From assembly GCA_035565775.1 (NCBI GenBank), contig DATMRW010000012.1, forward strand, positions 186,001 to 250,000: 64,000 nucleotides of DNA, written 5' to 3'. Of this stretch, positions 1 to 9,017 are shown in pieces. Positions within the stretch are counted from its first letter, which is position 1, and each line of letters begins with the position of its first letter. The DNA comes from PRO6 sp035565775. GTDB lineage: Bacteria > Pseudomonadota > Alphaproteobacteria > Rhizobiales > Xanthobacteraceae. The position numbers were made by a program, and so were the translations under genes. The notes beneath the pieces are model-generated. The model saw nothing but the letters and a program-made list of their open reading frames with translations. It did no database searches and had not been told where the DNA came from.

Positions 1-1
1 C

Positions 2-1621
2 GAAAAGGTCCGCAGGACGGCCATCCATTTCGATCCGCCGCCGCAGGAGCTTTCGACGGGGCATGCCGTCTACGACTTCGATCTCGAGCCGAATGAGAAC
101 GCATCGCTCTTCATCACCGTGAAATGCAGAGGCGATGATTTCACGTTGCCGATGCCATTCCGGAAGAGCCTCCGCGCAGCATTTCATGAACATCGGACCG
201 CCTGCCGTGGGATGGCGACGGTCGAGACGTCAAACGATATTTTCAATGAGGTGCTGTGCCGCTCGATCTCGGATCTGGTAATGCTGCGGACGTCAACGGC
301 GCAGGGGCCTTACCCCTACGCGGGCATTCCTTGGTATTCGACGACATTCGGCCGCGATGGCCTGATCACTGCGATGCAGACCTTGTGGATCGATCCAAGG
401 GTTGCGAGAGGGGTGCTGCGACGGCTCGCGTATTTTCAGGCGACGGATTTCGACCCCCTCAACGACGCCGAGCCTGGCAAGATTTTGCATGAGATGCGTG
501 GCGGCGAAATGGCGGGGCTGCGCGAGATTCCGTTTGGCCAGTATTATGGCAGCGTCGATTCAACGCCGCTGTTCGTCATGCTCACGGGGATGTATTTCGA
601 CCGGACCGGCGACATCGAGGCGCTGGGCGAGCTGTGGCCTCATGTCGAGGCCGCGCTCGGCTGGATCAACGGGCCGGGCGACCCCGACAAGGATGGATTT
701 GTCGAATATCACCGCGCCGATGAGAATGGGCTGCTCAATCAGGGCTGGAAGGACTCGCAGGATGCGATTTTTCATGCCGACGGATCGCTAGCGGCTGGCC
801 CGATCGCGCTCTGTGAAGTGCAAGGTTATGTCTATGCCGCCAAGCGCGCCGCGGCGCGCGTGGCGAGCCGGCTGGGGAAGGTCGAATTCGCGGCGGCGCT
901 CGAAGCGCAGGCGGCACTGCTCGCGCAGAGATTTGAGGATGCGTTCTGGTGTGAGGAGCTCGGCACCTATGCGCTGGCACTGGATGGCGAGAAGCGGCCT
1001 TGCCGCGTGCGCACATCGAACGCAGGGCAGGTGCTGTTCAGCGGCATTGCGTCGAAGGAGCACGCCGCGCGCGTCGCGCAGGATCTGCTGCGGCCGTCGT
1101 TCTTTTCCGGCTGGGGAATCCGCACGGTAGCGCGGGAGGAACTGCGCTATAATCCAATGTCTTACCACAATGGCTCGGTCTGGCCGCATGACAATGCCCT
1201 GATCGCGGCAGGCTTCATGCATTACGGCTTTCAGGAAGCGGTCGAGCGGGTATTCAAGGGGTTGTTCGACGCCGCAAGCTATATGGATCTGCGCAGGCTG
1301 CCGGAGCTGTATTGCGGATTCCAGCGTGGCCGCCAGCGAGGCCCGACGCTCTATCCGGTCGCCTGCTCGCCTCAGGCTTGGGCGGCCGGCACACCGCTCT
1401 CACTGCTGCAATCGTCGATCGGTCTCGAAATCTCTCTTGAGCGCGGCGAGGTGGTGCTGCGCAATCCGAGGCTGCCGCAGTTTCTCGACGAAGTGATCTT
1501 GCGCCATATCACAGTGGGGTCATGCTTCGTCGATCTTGCGCTACGCCGGCACGGGACGGACGTTTCGGTTCGTGTCTTGCGCAATGACGGCAAGCTGCGG
1601 GTTGCTGTGATCTACGGTTAA
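2..1621 (+). CDS. Glycogen debranching enzyme family protein (amylo-alpha-1,6-glucosidase), 3' part
   Basis: The reading frame is open from the first bases of the window, so the N-terminus lies upstream; about 539 residues are visible. The visible part resembles the C-terminal (alpha/alpha)6-barrel domain of bacterial amylo-alpha-1,6-glucosidase/GDE proteins. It contains the family-typical stretch GIPWYSTTFGRDG near visible residue 108, followed by several Trp-rich helices, and a later YNPMSYHNGSVWPHDN block. The expected role is hydrolysis of alpha-1,6 branch points in glycogen or a related cytoplasmic glucan. The GTG at 119 is only an internal codon. The family is fairly clear, but exact substrate specificity cannot be read from this fragment. 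Confidence 0.8.
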   Translation, partial: EKVRRTAIHFDPPPQELSTGHAVYDFDLEPNENASLFITVKCRGDDFTLPMPFRKSLRAAFHEHRTACRGMATVETSNDIFNEVLCRSISDLVMLRTSTAQGPYPYAGIPWYSTTFGRDGLITAMQTLWIDPRVARGVLRRLAYFQATDFDPLNDAEPGKILHEMRGGEMAGLREIPFGQYYGSVDSTPLFVMLTGMYFDRTGDIEALGELWPHVEAALGWINGPGDPDKDGFVEYHRADENGLLNQGWKDSQDAIFHADGSLAAGPIALCEVQGYVYAAKRAAARVASRLGKVEFAAALEAQAALLAQRFEDAFWCEELGTYALALDGEKRPCRVRTSNAGQVLFSGIASKEHAARVAQDLLRPSFFSGWGIRTVAREELRYNPMSYHNGSVWPHDNALIAAGFMHYGFQEAVERVFKGLFDAASYMDLRRLPELYCGFQRGRQRGPTLYPVACSPQAWAAGTPLSLLQSSIGLEISLERGEVVLRNPRLPQFLDEVILRHITVGSCFVDLALRRHGTDVSVRVLRNDGKLRVAVIYG

Positions 1622-1792
1622 CGGCCCCGACGCGGAAAGTCGCACTCATCGGAAATGTTCGCTGTTCTCCTGTGGACATGGAACAGACGGCAACTTCATT
1701 GCGTTTGCCGCACATGGTCGCCGGAAGGGCCCTTCCATGAGGTAAGGCTGCATGATGTTATTCGTCCCCATCCCAACCACGGTCGCGGCAAG

Positions 1793-3679
1793 ATGAACGA
1801 CGACGTTTCCGGTCGCGTCGTGTTCATGTTGAACGCAAGCGGACATATCGCGAGCTGGAATGTGAGTGCCCAGAACGCCACGCTCTACGCGGCGCTTGAT
1901 GCCGTCGGAAAACACTTTTCGCTGGTCTTCTGTGAGGATGGCGGTGCGATCGCGGAAGATCTGCTGGCAGCGGCGGCCGCCGAGGATCGGGCGGACAGTT
2001 GCGCCTGGCAATTTCGCAAGGACGGCTCAAAATTCTGGTCGCATATCGTTGTGCATGCGGTGCGGGACCTGTCCGATCATTTGACGGGCTTCGCCGTGAT
2101 CTGCCGAGATCTGACTGACTCGCGCAATGCCGAAGTCAAGTTGCGGGGGAATGAGGAGCAGTTTCGCCTATTGGTCGAGGGTGTGGTTGACTACGCGATC
2201 TTCATGATCGATCGGAACGGCAGGGTGATGAGCTGGAATCCCGGCGCCGAGCGCATCAAGGGGTTTACCGCCGAAGAGATTTTGGGAAAGCCGATCTCGA
2301 CCTTCTACACCGAGGAAGATCGGGCGCTTGGCGAGCCAGGGCGGCTGTTGCAGGCTGCTGCAAGCGAGGGGAAGTCGGAGAGCCTTGGCTGGCGTGTACG
2401 GAAAGACGGTTCGCGATTCTGGGCCAGCGTCGTCATTGACGCCATCAGGGACAGCGACGGAGAGCTGATCGGCTTTGCCAAGGTGACACGTGATGTGACC
2501 GAAGCGCGCGCGGCGCAGTTCGCGCTTGAACAGGCGCGGATGGAGCTGTTTCAGCTTCAGAAGATGGAGGCGCTAGGGCGGCTGACCGGCGGCATTGCGC
2601 ATGATTTCAATAATCTGCTGATGGCGATCCGTGGCAGCCTGGAGCTGCTGAACAACCGGGTCGCCCGGGACACCACCTCTGGCCGGCTTCTGAAGAACGC
2701 CATGGATGCGGCCGAACGCGGAACGACGCTGACCAAGCGAATGCTGGCATTCGCCCGCAATCGGGACCTCAAGACATCAGCGATCGATATGGCGGCCCTG
2801 GTGGAGGCGATGCGCGATCTGCTGGAGCGGTCGATCGGACCTCACATCCGCCTTGAGCTCAAGGCGTCGCCGAATGTGCCGCTGGTCATCGGCGAGCCGA
2901 ACGAGATCGAGCTTGCCATTCTCAACCTCGCGATCAATGCGCGCGATGCGATGCTCGACGGAGGCAGGCTCAGCTTGAGCGTCGAGGAAGTTGTCGTCGA
3001 TACCGCCGCATCCGTGAAATTGCCGCCGGGCCGATATGTCCGCCTGTCCGTCAGCGACAGCGGAGCAGGCATGGATGAAGCGACGGTGGCGAAGGCCTCT
3101 GAGCCGTTTTTTACGACCAAGAGCATCGGGAAGGGGACGGGGCTCGGCCTGTCGATGGTTCATGGCCTGGCGGAGCAGCTTTCCGGGCGGATGATTGTCC
3201 GTAGCAAGGTGGGAGAGGGGACAACAGTCGAGTTCTGGTTGCCGGTGGCGGCTGCGGACGCCGTTGCAGTGCCGACGGCGGGCGACGCCCAGGCTGCCGC
3301 GGCGGAATTGCAGGAGGAGCCTTCGGCTTGTACGATTCTCGCGGTCGACGACGATGGTCTTGTGATGCTGAGCACGTCGATGATGCTGCAGGAACTCGGC
3401 CATCAGGTGATCGAGGCATCATCCGGCCCCAAGGCGCTGGCCGCGCTGGAGCAGCACGGCGGCGCTGTGGATCTGGTTATTACCGATCAGGCCATGCCGG
3501 AGATGACGGGCTTGCAGCTTGCGGCCGCCATCCAAGAAAGGTGGCCGGAGATCCCGGTGATCATCGCGACAGGCTACAGCGATCCCGATCACGAGGCCTT
3601 CAGGGCACATTTGAAAATTGACAAGCCGTTCGGGCAGGGCGATCTCGCTGCCGCGATCGAGGCGACGCTGGCTCGCTGA
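1793..3679 (+). CDS. PAS-domain hybrid sensor histidine kinase with C-terminal receiver
   Basis: A 628-residue cytoplasmic signalling protein with no clear membrane segment. Domains in order are a PAS-like region (about 10-110), a second PAS/PAC region (about 120-245, beginning EEQFRLLVEGVVDYAIF), a HisKA domain with phospho-acceptor His270 in GGIAHDFNN, and a HATPase domain with an N-box around 377-386 and a GTGLGLSMV G-box. A receiver domain starts near 514 with acidic residues VDDDG and likely phospho-Asp565 in VITDQAMPEM. The architecture resembles NtrB-like hybrid kinases. The frame is open back to 1655, but residues before the ATG at 1793 look non-conserved, so I start there. No DNA-binding partner is adjacent, and the input signal is unknown. 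Confidence 0.85.
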   Translation: MNDDVSGRVVFMLNASGHIASWNVSAQNATLYAALDAVGKHFSLVFCEDGGAIAEDLLAAAAAEDRADSCAWQFRKDGSKFWSHIVVHAVRDLSDHLTGFAVICRDLTDSRNAEVKLRGNEEQFRLLVEGVVDYAIFMIDRNGRVMSWNPGAERIKGFTAEEILGKPISTFYTEEDRALGEPGRLLQAAASEGKSESLGWRVRKDGSRFWASVVIDAIRDSDGELIGFAKVTRDVTEARAAQFALEQARMELFQLQKMEALGRLTGGIAHDFNNLLMAIRGSLELLNNRVARDTTSGRLLKNAMDAAERGTTLTKRMLAFARNRDLKTSAIDMAALVEAMRDLLERSIGPHIRLELKASPNVPLVIGEPNEIELAILNLAINARDAMLDGGRLSLSVEEVVVDTAASVKLPPGRYVRLSVSDSGAGMDEATVAKASEPFFTTKSIGKGTGLGLSMVHGLAEQLSGRMIVRSKVGEGTTVEFWLPVAAADAVAVPTAGDAQAAAAELQEEPSACTILAVDDDGLVMLSTSMMLQELGHQVIEASSGPKALAALEQHGGAVDLVITDQAMPEMTGLQLAAAIQERWPEIPVIIATGYSDPDHEAFRAHLKIDKPFGQGDLAAAIEATLAR

Positions 3680-3725
3680 CGGATTTTTGGGGAGTTGTAG
3701 ATCTGAGCCCGCAATGCGGGCGGGC

Positions 3726-3950
3726 CTAATGTCGGCGCTTCGCGGGTTCGGTTTCGATCTGGCCGTGGGCGGGCTGGGAGCGCCGCCGGGCGGCGAGGTG
3801 AGTGTAGGCATCCATTCGGCACACAGTGATCGCGAGCAGGCGCTTTTCGGCGTTTGCCACTTCCTCGCGCAGCTTGTGAAGGCGGGCGACCTTGGTGGAT
3901 AGCCGTGTCGTTGCCTTGTGCAAGCTGATCAGGCGCTTGTCATGGGTCAT
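3726..3950 (-). CDS. Small conserved-looking coiled-coil protein of unknown function
   Basis: A 74-residue ORF on the strand opposite the kinase gene. It is rich in Lys, Arg, Leu and Glu, and a heptad-like stretch across residues 8-40 (TRLSTKVARLHKLREEV) predicts a short coiled coil. There is no signal peptide, membrane segment or recognised domain. It converges on the hybrid kinase gene; a small GC hairpin (3707-3721) lies between the two stops. The composition looks protein-like rather than a random shadow, because no other gene covers the region. I do not recognise the family and existence itself is uncertain. Confidence 0.5.
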   Translation of the reverse strand: MTHDKRLISLHKATTRLSTKVARLHKLREEVANAEKRLLAITVCRMDAYTHLAARRRSQPAHGQIETEPAKRRH

Positions 3951-4046
3951 CGTGTTTTGCCCTAAGCGGGCCTCCGGCGTATCAGCCGGGAAGGGGCGCT
4001 TACAATGATTAACAGTATGTATTGCTGACAGAGTTCCCCTCTGCGT

Positions 4047-4077
4047 GGAAAAGAACGACCTTTTTTGAAGGTCGTTC
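4047..4077 (-). terminator. Intrinsic terminator after the ThDP enzyme gene
   Basis: A perfect 10-bp inverted repeat, 4053-4062 with 4068-4077, has a 5-nt loop. Read on the minus strand, the stem is followed at once by four T residues. It lies about 50 bases beyond the stop codon of the minus-strand gene ending at 4125. Confidence 0.7.
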
Positions 4078-4124
4078 CCGTCCGCCGCCTATTTTTTCTC
4101 TAAAAATACCGATGCTCCGGCCGA

Positions 4125-5783
4125 TCACGGCACTCGCATGGCCGGAGTGAGCTGGTTCGGGTCGAGCCGGAGCTCGATGATCGCCGGTCCCTCCGCCGCA
4201 AGGGCGCGCTTCAGGGCGGGGACAAACTCGGCGCCGCGCATCACCGTCTCGCCATGTGCACCGTAGGTTTTTGCCAGTTCCGCAAAGTCCGGGTTGGTCA
4301 AAGCGGTTCCGTTCGGCCGCCCCGGGAACTGGCGCTCCTGATGCATCCGGATCGAGCCGTATGTTTCGTTGTTCGCGATGATGACGACGATGCCGAGTTT
4401 TTGCTGGACGGCGGTGGCAAAATCCGGGGAGGCCATCTGGAAGCAGCCGTCGCCGGCGAGGGCGATCACTTGCCGATCGGGGTGGCGCAGTTTTGCGGCA
4501 ATCGCCGCCGGCAGACCGTAGCCCATCGATCCGGAGCGCGGGGCGAGCTGCGTGCCGAATTCGCGATACTCGAAGAAGCGGTGGAGCCAGATGGTGTAGT
4601 TGCCGGCGCCATTTGTGACGACAGCGTTGTCGGCGATCGTCTCGCGGAGCTGGACGATGACCTCCGCCATATCGACGTCGAGGGAGGATTTTGCCGGGCT
4701 CCGATAGGCTTCGTAAGTCTTCCGGGCGTTCGCGCGCCAGTCGGCCCAGCGGGCGCGATCGAGGACCGGCTGCTGGGCGAGGGCGGCGGCGAAGGCGGCA
4801 TTGGTGGCGACGATGGGCAGGTCCGGGTGATAGACCCGTCCGAGCTCTTCGGCACTGGGGTAGACGTGAATGAGGGTCTGCTTCGTGCGCGGGATATCGA
4901 GAAGCGTGTAGTGCTGGGTGGTGACGTCGCCAAGCCGGTCGCCGATCACCAGCAGCAGGTCGGCGTCCTTCACGCGCTTGACCACGGCTGGATTGCAGCC
5001 AAGGCTGAGGTCGCCGACATATTGCGGGCTGCGATTGTCCAAAATTGCCTGCGAGCGGAAACCCGCGACGAACGGCAGATCATTGCTGCGGACGAACTGC
5101 TCGAGGTGCGCGCGGGCATCCGCACTCCAGTTGTCGCCGCCGGCGATGACGACTGGCCGCTCCGCCTTGGCGAGAAGGGCGCGAAGCTCGGCCATGGCCT
5201 CGGCGGTCGGGGCCGGCGTGGCAATGCGATAGCGCGGCGGATCCTCGGCCACGACCTCCTGATCGAGCACGTCCTCCGGGAAGCAAAGCACGACCGGGCC
5301 GGGCCGCCCCTGGGTCGCGGTCTGGTAGGCCCGGGCAATCGCCTCCGGGATGGCCGCTGCGTCGTGGATCTCGGTCGCCCATTTGGCCATGCTCGCGAAG
5401 ACGCGCGTGTAGTCGATTTCCTGAAACGCCTCGCGGCCGCGATGGTCGCGCGGCACCTGCCCGATCAGAAGCAGCATCGGTGTGGAGTCCTGCATGGCGG
5501 TGTGCAGGCCAATGGCGGCGTGCATCGCGCCCGGGCCGCGGCTGACGAGGCAGATGCCGGGCTTGCCGGTGATCTTGCCGTCCGCCTCCGCCATGTGCGA
5601 GGCGTTGGCCTCATGGCGGCAGGTGACGAACTGGATGTCGTTGGCGTCCTTGAGCGCATCAAAGACCGGCAGCGCGCTCTCGCCGGGCACGCCGAAAATG
5701 CGGTCAGCACCCTGGGCCCTCAGCGCGGAAACGAGGATCTGGCCACCATTTCTCATCTGAGTGTTTTGATTGCGGTCGGTCAT
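4125..5783 (-). CDS. Thiamine-diphosphate-dependent enzyme of the acetolactate synthase/benzoylformate decarboxylase superfamily
   Basis: A 552-residue cytoplasmic enzyme with the three expected domains. The N-terminal PYR domain carries GVPGESALPVFDAL and the ThDP-activating Glu in CRHEANASHMAEADG. A central TPP_enzyme_M domain includes AGGDNWSADARAHLEQF. The C-terminal PP domain has the metal/ThDP signature GDG followed by NN (LAGDGCFQMASP to IIANNETYGS). The family decarboxylates 2-oxo acids and may ligate the product; here the substrate is unknown. The frame extends to a TTG at 5840, but the ATG at 5783 fits the usual family start better. It lies downstream of the tctCBA operon and is separated from it by a terminator-like hairpin, so it may have its own promoter. 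It has no adjacent ilvH-like small subunit, so a catabolic role is more likely than valine synthesis. Confidence 0.85.
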   Translation of the reverse strand: MTDRNQNTQMRNGGQILVSALRAQGADRIFGVPGESALPVFDALKDANDIQFVTCRHEANASHMAEADGKITGKPGICLVSRGPGAMHAAIGLHTAMQDSTPMLLLIGQVPRDHRGREAFQEIDYTRVFASMAKWATEIHDAAAIPEAIARAYQTATQGRPGPVVLCFPEDVLDQEVVAEDPPRYRIATPAPTAEAMAELRALLAKAERPVVIAGGDNWSADARAHLEQFVRSNDLPFVAGFRSQAILDNRSPQYVGDLSLGCNPAVVKRVKDADLLLVIGDRLGDVTTQHYTLLDIPRTKQTLIHVYPSAEELGRVYHPDLPIVATNAAFAAALAQQPVLDRARWADWRANARKTYEAYRSPAKSSLDVDMAEVIVQLRETIADNAVVTNGAGNYTIWLHRFFEYREFGTQLAPRSGSMGYGLPAAIAAKLRHPDRQVIALAGDGCFQMASPDFATAVQQKLGIVVIIANNETYGSIRMHQERQFPGRPNGTALTNPDFAELAKTYGAHGETVMRGAEFVPALKRALAAEGPAIIELRLDPNQLTPAMRVP

Positions 5784-5859
5784 GGGTGTGCTCGCGCTTC
5801 GCTGATTCAAGGGGAGGGGCGATGATGTGAGGAAAGCCAATTCTGGCAGGGGCCGGATT

Positions 5860-5897
5860 GGAAAAGCTTCGGCGGATGGTCTGATCCGCCGAAGCTT
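5860..5897 (-). terminator. Strong hairpin terminator after tctA
   Basis: A perfect 14-bp inverted repeat, 5864-5877 with 5884-5897, has a 6-nt loop. On the minus strand it ends in a short T run (AAGCTTTTCC). It lies 44 bases past the tctA stop and before the ThDP enzyme start, so it should end the UbiD-tct transcript. Confidence 0.75.
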
Positions 5898-5941
5898 GGG
5901 TCATTTTGCCAATGATGGGTGCGGAGTAAAGCCCCGGCGGA

Positions 5942-7450
5942 TCATTCCTCGCCCTGGAAGACTTCCTCGCGCTTGCGCTTCAGAGATGGCAAGGCGACAA
6001 GGACGAGCAGGATCACGCTCAGCACGATCAGCACGAGGCTGAACGGCCGCTGGAAGAACACGAGCGGGTCGCCGCGCGATAGGATCATGCTGCGGCGGAA
6101 GTTTTCTTCCATCATCGGGCCGAGAACGAAGCCCATCAGCAACGGTGCCGGTTCGCAATCCAGCTTGCGGAGCAGATAGCCGAGCAGGCCGAATCCGATC
6201 GCCAGATAGATGTCGAAGGGCGAGTTGTTGACCGAATAGATGCCGATGCTGCTGATGATGATGATGATCAGGAACAGCATGCGGTAGGGCACGCTCAGGA
6301 GACGAACCCACAGCCCGATCATCGGCAGATTGATGATGATCAGCATCAGGTTGCCGATGAACATGCTGGCGATCAGGCCCCAGAACAGGTCCGGCTGGCG
6401 GGTGATCACGGTCGGTCCCGGCGCAATGCCGTAGAGCGTCAGCGCGCCGATCATCAGCGCCATGGTGGCGCTGGTCGGCAGGCCCATCGTCAGCAGCGGG
6501 ACGAAGGATGTCTGCGCTGCCGAGTTGTTCGCGGCCTCCGGACCCGCGACGCCTTCGATCGCGCCGTGGCCGAAGCGCTCCGGAGTCTTCGATACGCGCT
6601 TCTCGAGCGCATAGGCCGAGAAGCTGGCGATGGTCGAGCCGCCGCCGGGCAGGAAGCCAAAGAGCGTGCCGAGGATGGTGCCGCGGCCGATCGCGTTGCG
6701 CGCCGACTTGATCACCTCCCACGAGGGCCAGATGCGCTCGATCTTGGTCTTGTTGATCACACGCGATGCCGCGCCTTCGAGGTTCGAAATCACCTCGGCG
6801 ATTCCGAACAGGCCGAGCGCCATCGCGACGAAGCTGACGCCGTCGGACAGCTCCACCAGACCGAAGGTCATGCGCGCCATGCCGGTGTTGACGTCCATGC
6901 CGATCATGCCGAGGAGCAGGCCGAGGAAGATCATCGCAACCGCACGGAACACCGAGCCGTTGGCGAGGACCACAGCCGAGATCAGGCCGAGCACCATCAG
7001 GGAGAAATAGTCCGGCGACATGAACTCGCGCGCGACCGCCGACAGCGACGGGCCTGCAAGCGCGACGACGGCGGAGCCGACGATGCCCGCGGCGAACGAG
7101 CCGATTGCCGCAATCGCGAGTGCCTCGCCAGCGCGGCCCTGCTGGGCCATCTTGTAGCCGTCGAGCGTGGTGACCACGGACGATGACTCGCCCGGGATGT
7201 TGACCAAAATAGCCGTGGTCGAGCCGCCATATTGCGCGCCGTAGTAGATGCCGGCGAGCATGATGATCGCGGTCGTCGGCTCGAGCGAGAAGGTGACCGG
7301 CAGGAGCAGCGAGATCGTCGCCACCGGGCCGAGGCCCGGAAGGATGCCGATCAGCGTTCCGATCAATGCGCCGGCAAAGCAGAACAGGAGGTTCGTTGGG
7401 GTGATGGCGACGGTGAAGCCGTGCGCCAGGTTCGCGAAAAGATCTACCAT
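5942..7450 (-). CDS. tctA: Tripartite tricarboxylate transporter large membrane subunit TctA
   Basis: A 502-residue, strongly hydrophobic inner-membrane protein with roughly a dozen predicted transmembrane helices. It shows the family's N-terminal GTLIGILPGLGPVATISLLLP and YGGSTTAILVNIPGESSSVVT blocks, with a second related block, LGTLFGFLPGGGSTIASF, in the C-terminal half. TctA forms the ion-driven transport channel with TctB and receives substrate from periplasmic TctC. The start codon overlaps the end of tctB by seven bases, as expected for coupled translation. The family imports di- and tricarboxylates and some aromatic dicarboxylates. Co-transcription with a UbiD decarboxylase suggests an aromatic or unsaturated carboxylate, which is inference. 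Confidence 0.93.
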   Translation of the reverse strand: MVDLFANLAHGFTVAITPTNLLFCFAGALIGTLIGILPGLGPVATISLLLPVTFSLEPTTAIIMLAGIYYGAQYGGSTTAILVNIPGESSSVVTTLDGYKMAQQGRAGEALAIAAIGSFAAGIVGSAVVALAGPSLSAVAREFMSPDYFSLMVLGLISAVVLANGSVFRAVAMIFLGLLLGMIGMDVNTGMARMTFGLVELSDGVSFVAMALGLFGIAEVISNLEGAASRVINKTKIERIWPSWEVIKSARNAIGRGTILGTLFGFLPGGGSTIASFSAYALEKRVSKTPERFGHGAIEGVAGPEAANNSAAQTSFVPLLTMGLPTSATMALMIGALTLYGIAPGPTVITRQPDLFWGLIASMFIGNLMLIIINLPMIGLWVRLLSVPYRMLFLIIIIISSIGIYSVNNSPFDIYLAIGFGLLGYLLRKLDCEPAPLLMGFVLGPMMEENFRRSMILSRGDPLVFFQRPFSLVLIVLSVILLVLVALPSLKRKREEVFQGEE

Positions 7451-7896
7451 GGGAATGTCTTCATCGGTACGCCGAGGAGCCAGACAAAAACCACAGCGCA
7501 GCCAGCGGCCATGGCGGCGCCGACCAGCAGGCTTTCGACGAGGTTGGTTTTTGTGGGTGCGTAGCTCGCAATGGCAACCTGCGCCATGATGGCGGCCACC
7601 AGACCGAGCCGGTCGACGATGATTGCAAAAGCGGCGAACGACAGCAGGATCATCACCAGCGGGCGAACGTAGATCGCCTCCATGCGAGGGCCGACGACGA
7701 AAATGCCGCGAATAACCAGAAACAGGCCCATCGCGCCAAGGATCATTGCGATACCCAGCGGGAAGAATCCGGTTTGCATTTGGCGCGCAGTGCCGATCTC
7801 AAGGCCCGAGATGAACCATAATGCGATGGCTGCGATTCCGACCAGAAGCAAACCTGAGAAAAAATCCAGGTCGCCCTTCCAGAACGTTCTACTCAT
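7444..7896 (-). CDS. tctB: Tripartite tricarboxylate transporter small membrane subunit TctB
   Basis: A 150-residue membrane protein with four predicted transmembrane helices (approximate starts at residues 10, 42, 78 and 118), the normal TctB layout. I start at the ATG giving MSRTFWKGDLDFFSG. The frame is open for 24 more codons to 7968, but that leader is proline- and serine-rich and unlike TctB N-termini. The 3' end overlaps the tctA start. TctB stabilises and assists the TctA channel. Sequence in this family is poorly conserved, so the call rests on length, topology and position between tctC and tctA. Confidence 0.88.
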   Translation of the reverse strand: MSRTFWKGDLDFFSGLLLVGIAAIALWFISGLEIGTARQMQTGFFPLGIAMILGAMGLFLVIRGIFVVGPRMEAIYVRPLVMILLSFAAFAIIVDRLGLVAAIMAQVAIASYAPTKTNLVESLLVGAAMAAGCAVVFVWLLGVPMKTFPW

Positions 7897-7945
7897 GATA
7901 GTGCCGTGCTTTGAGGGAGAGAAAACAGGAGCCGCAAAGGCCTCT

Positions 7946-7986
7946 GAGAGAGAGAAGGGTGAAGCCACCTTCCGGCAGCTTCACCC
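7946..7986 (-). terminator. Hairpin between tctC and tctB (attenuator or mRNA-stabilising element)
   Basis: A 9-bp inverted repeat, 7957-7965 with 7978-7986, has a 12-nt loop. On the minus strand it is followed by a pyrimidine-rich TTCTCTCTCTC stretch. It begins 9 bases after the tctC stop. Its position would favour more binding-protein mRNA than channel mRNA. Confidence 0.55.
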
Positions 7987-7994
7987 CAAACTGA

Positions 7995-8960
7995 TCACTT
8001 CTTGTCTTTGTTCGCGATTTCGGTCAGCAGGCCGCGCCACTGAGCGACTTCGGATTCGATGCGCTTGGCAAAAGCATCCGGCGTCGTGAATTCCGTGGTG
8101 GCGCCGACCTTGGCCATCGCGTCGATCACATCCTTGTCCTTGGACATGTCCTCGAGCACCTTCGAGAGGCGCGCAACGATGTCCGCGGGCACGCCGGCCG
8201 GACCCATCACCGCATTCCACGATTCAACGTTGTAGCCGGGGATGACGGATTCCTGGACGGTCGGAAGGTTAGGCGCGAACGGGCTGCGCTTCAGCGAGGT
8301 CACCGCCAGGGCGCGGACCTTGTTGGCTTCCATCTGCGGCAGCGCGTCGGTCATGTTGGTGAATGAGAGGTCGACTTCGTTGGCCACGACGGCAGCCGTC
8401 GCCGGTGCGCCGCCCGCGAACGGGACGTGCATCATCTTGGTGCCGGTGCGCGACTGGAACAGTTCGACCGAGTAGTTCATCAGGCCGCCGGCGCCGCTCG
8501 AACCGAAGTTCAGCTTGCCCGGGTTGGCCTTGGCGTAGGTCACCAGCTCTTCGATGGTCTTGACCGGCAGCTTCGGGTTCACGATCACCGTCTGCGGAAT
8601 GGTGCTGACGATGCTGATCGGGGTGAAGCTCTTCACCGGATCGTATTCGGTCTTCTGAGCGATCGGAGCAACCGAGATCGCGCCGACGCTGCAGACGCAG
8701 AACGTGTAACCATCCGGCGCCGACTTGGCGACGAGGTCAGAGCCGACGATGCCGCCAGCGCCGCCGCGATTTTCGACGATCACGGGCTTGCCGAGGGTCT
8801 TTTCCATATAGCGCGCGGTCATGCGGCCGACGGAGTCGGTGTAGCCGCCGGGTGCATAGGGGACGACCAGCTTGATCGGGCGCTCCGGCCACGCGGCGTT
8901 GGCGACACCCGGTGCCGCCAGCACCGCGATCGAGAGCGCAATTCCCTTCAAAGCTTTCAT
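7995..8960 (-). CDS. tctC: Tct periplasmic solute-binding protein TctC (Bug family)
   Basis: A 321-residue exported binding protein. The N-terminal signal peptide runs MKALKGIALSIAVLAAPG to an ANA-AW cleavage site near residue 22. The mature part has typical Bug-family elements: WPERPIKLVVPYAPGG, VIVENRGGAGGIVGSDLVAK, and SSGAGGLMNYSVELFQ. An internal MHVPFAGGAPATAAVVANEVD block completes the set. The ATG at 8960 follows a good GGAGGAAC ribosome site by three bases, and earlier in-frame codons are rejected for that reason. It lies 57 bases downstream of the UbiD gene on the same strand and precedes tctB and tctA, so the four genes form one probable operon. The ligand is unknown. Confidence 0.92.
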   Translation of the reverse strand: MKALKGIALSIAVLAAPGVANAAWPERPIKLVVPYAPGGYTDSVGRMTARYMEKTLGKPVIVENRGGAGGIVGSDLVAKSAPDGYTFCVCSVGAISVAPIAQKTEYDPVKSFTPISIVSTIPQTVIVNPKLPVKTIEELVTYAKANPGKLNFGSSGAGGLMNYSVELFQSRTGTKMMHVPFAGGAPATAAVVANEVDLSFTNMTDALPQMEANKVRALAVTSLKRSPFAPNLPTVQESVIPGYNVESWNAVMGPAGVPADIVARLSKVLEDMSKDKDVIDAMAKVGATTEFTTPDAFAKRIESEVAQWRGLLTEIANKDKK

Positions 8961-9017
8961 ATGTTCCTCCTGCAGGCGAATATTCGCCATTGATGATTTC
9001 AGAAATGATGGCTGAGG

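Noticed and set aside
4254..5825. A 523-codon plus-strand ORF
   Set aside because: Antisense to the ThDP enzyme with intact catalytic motifs; no family features of its own.
6250..6275. Short GAT repeat resembling a microsatellite
   Set aside because: It is the coding sequence of an isoleucine run in a transmembrane helix of tctA and has no sign of length variation or other repeats.
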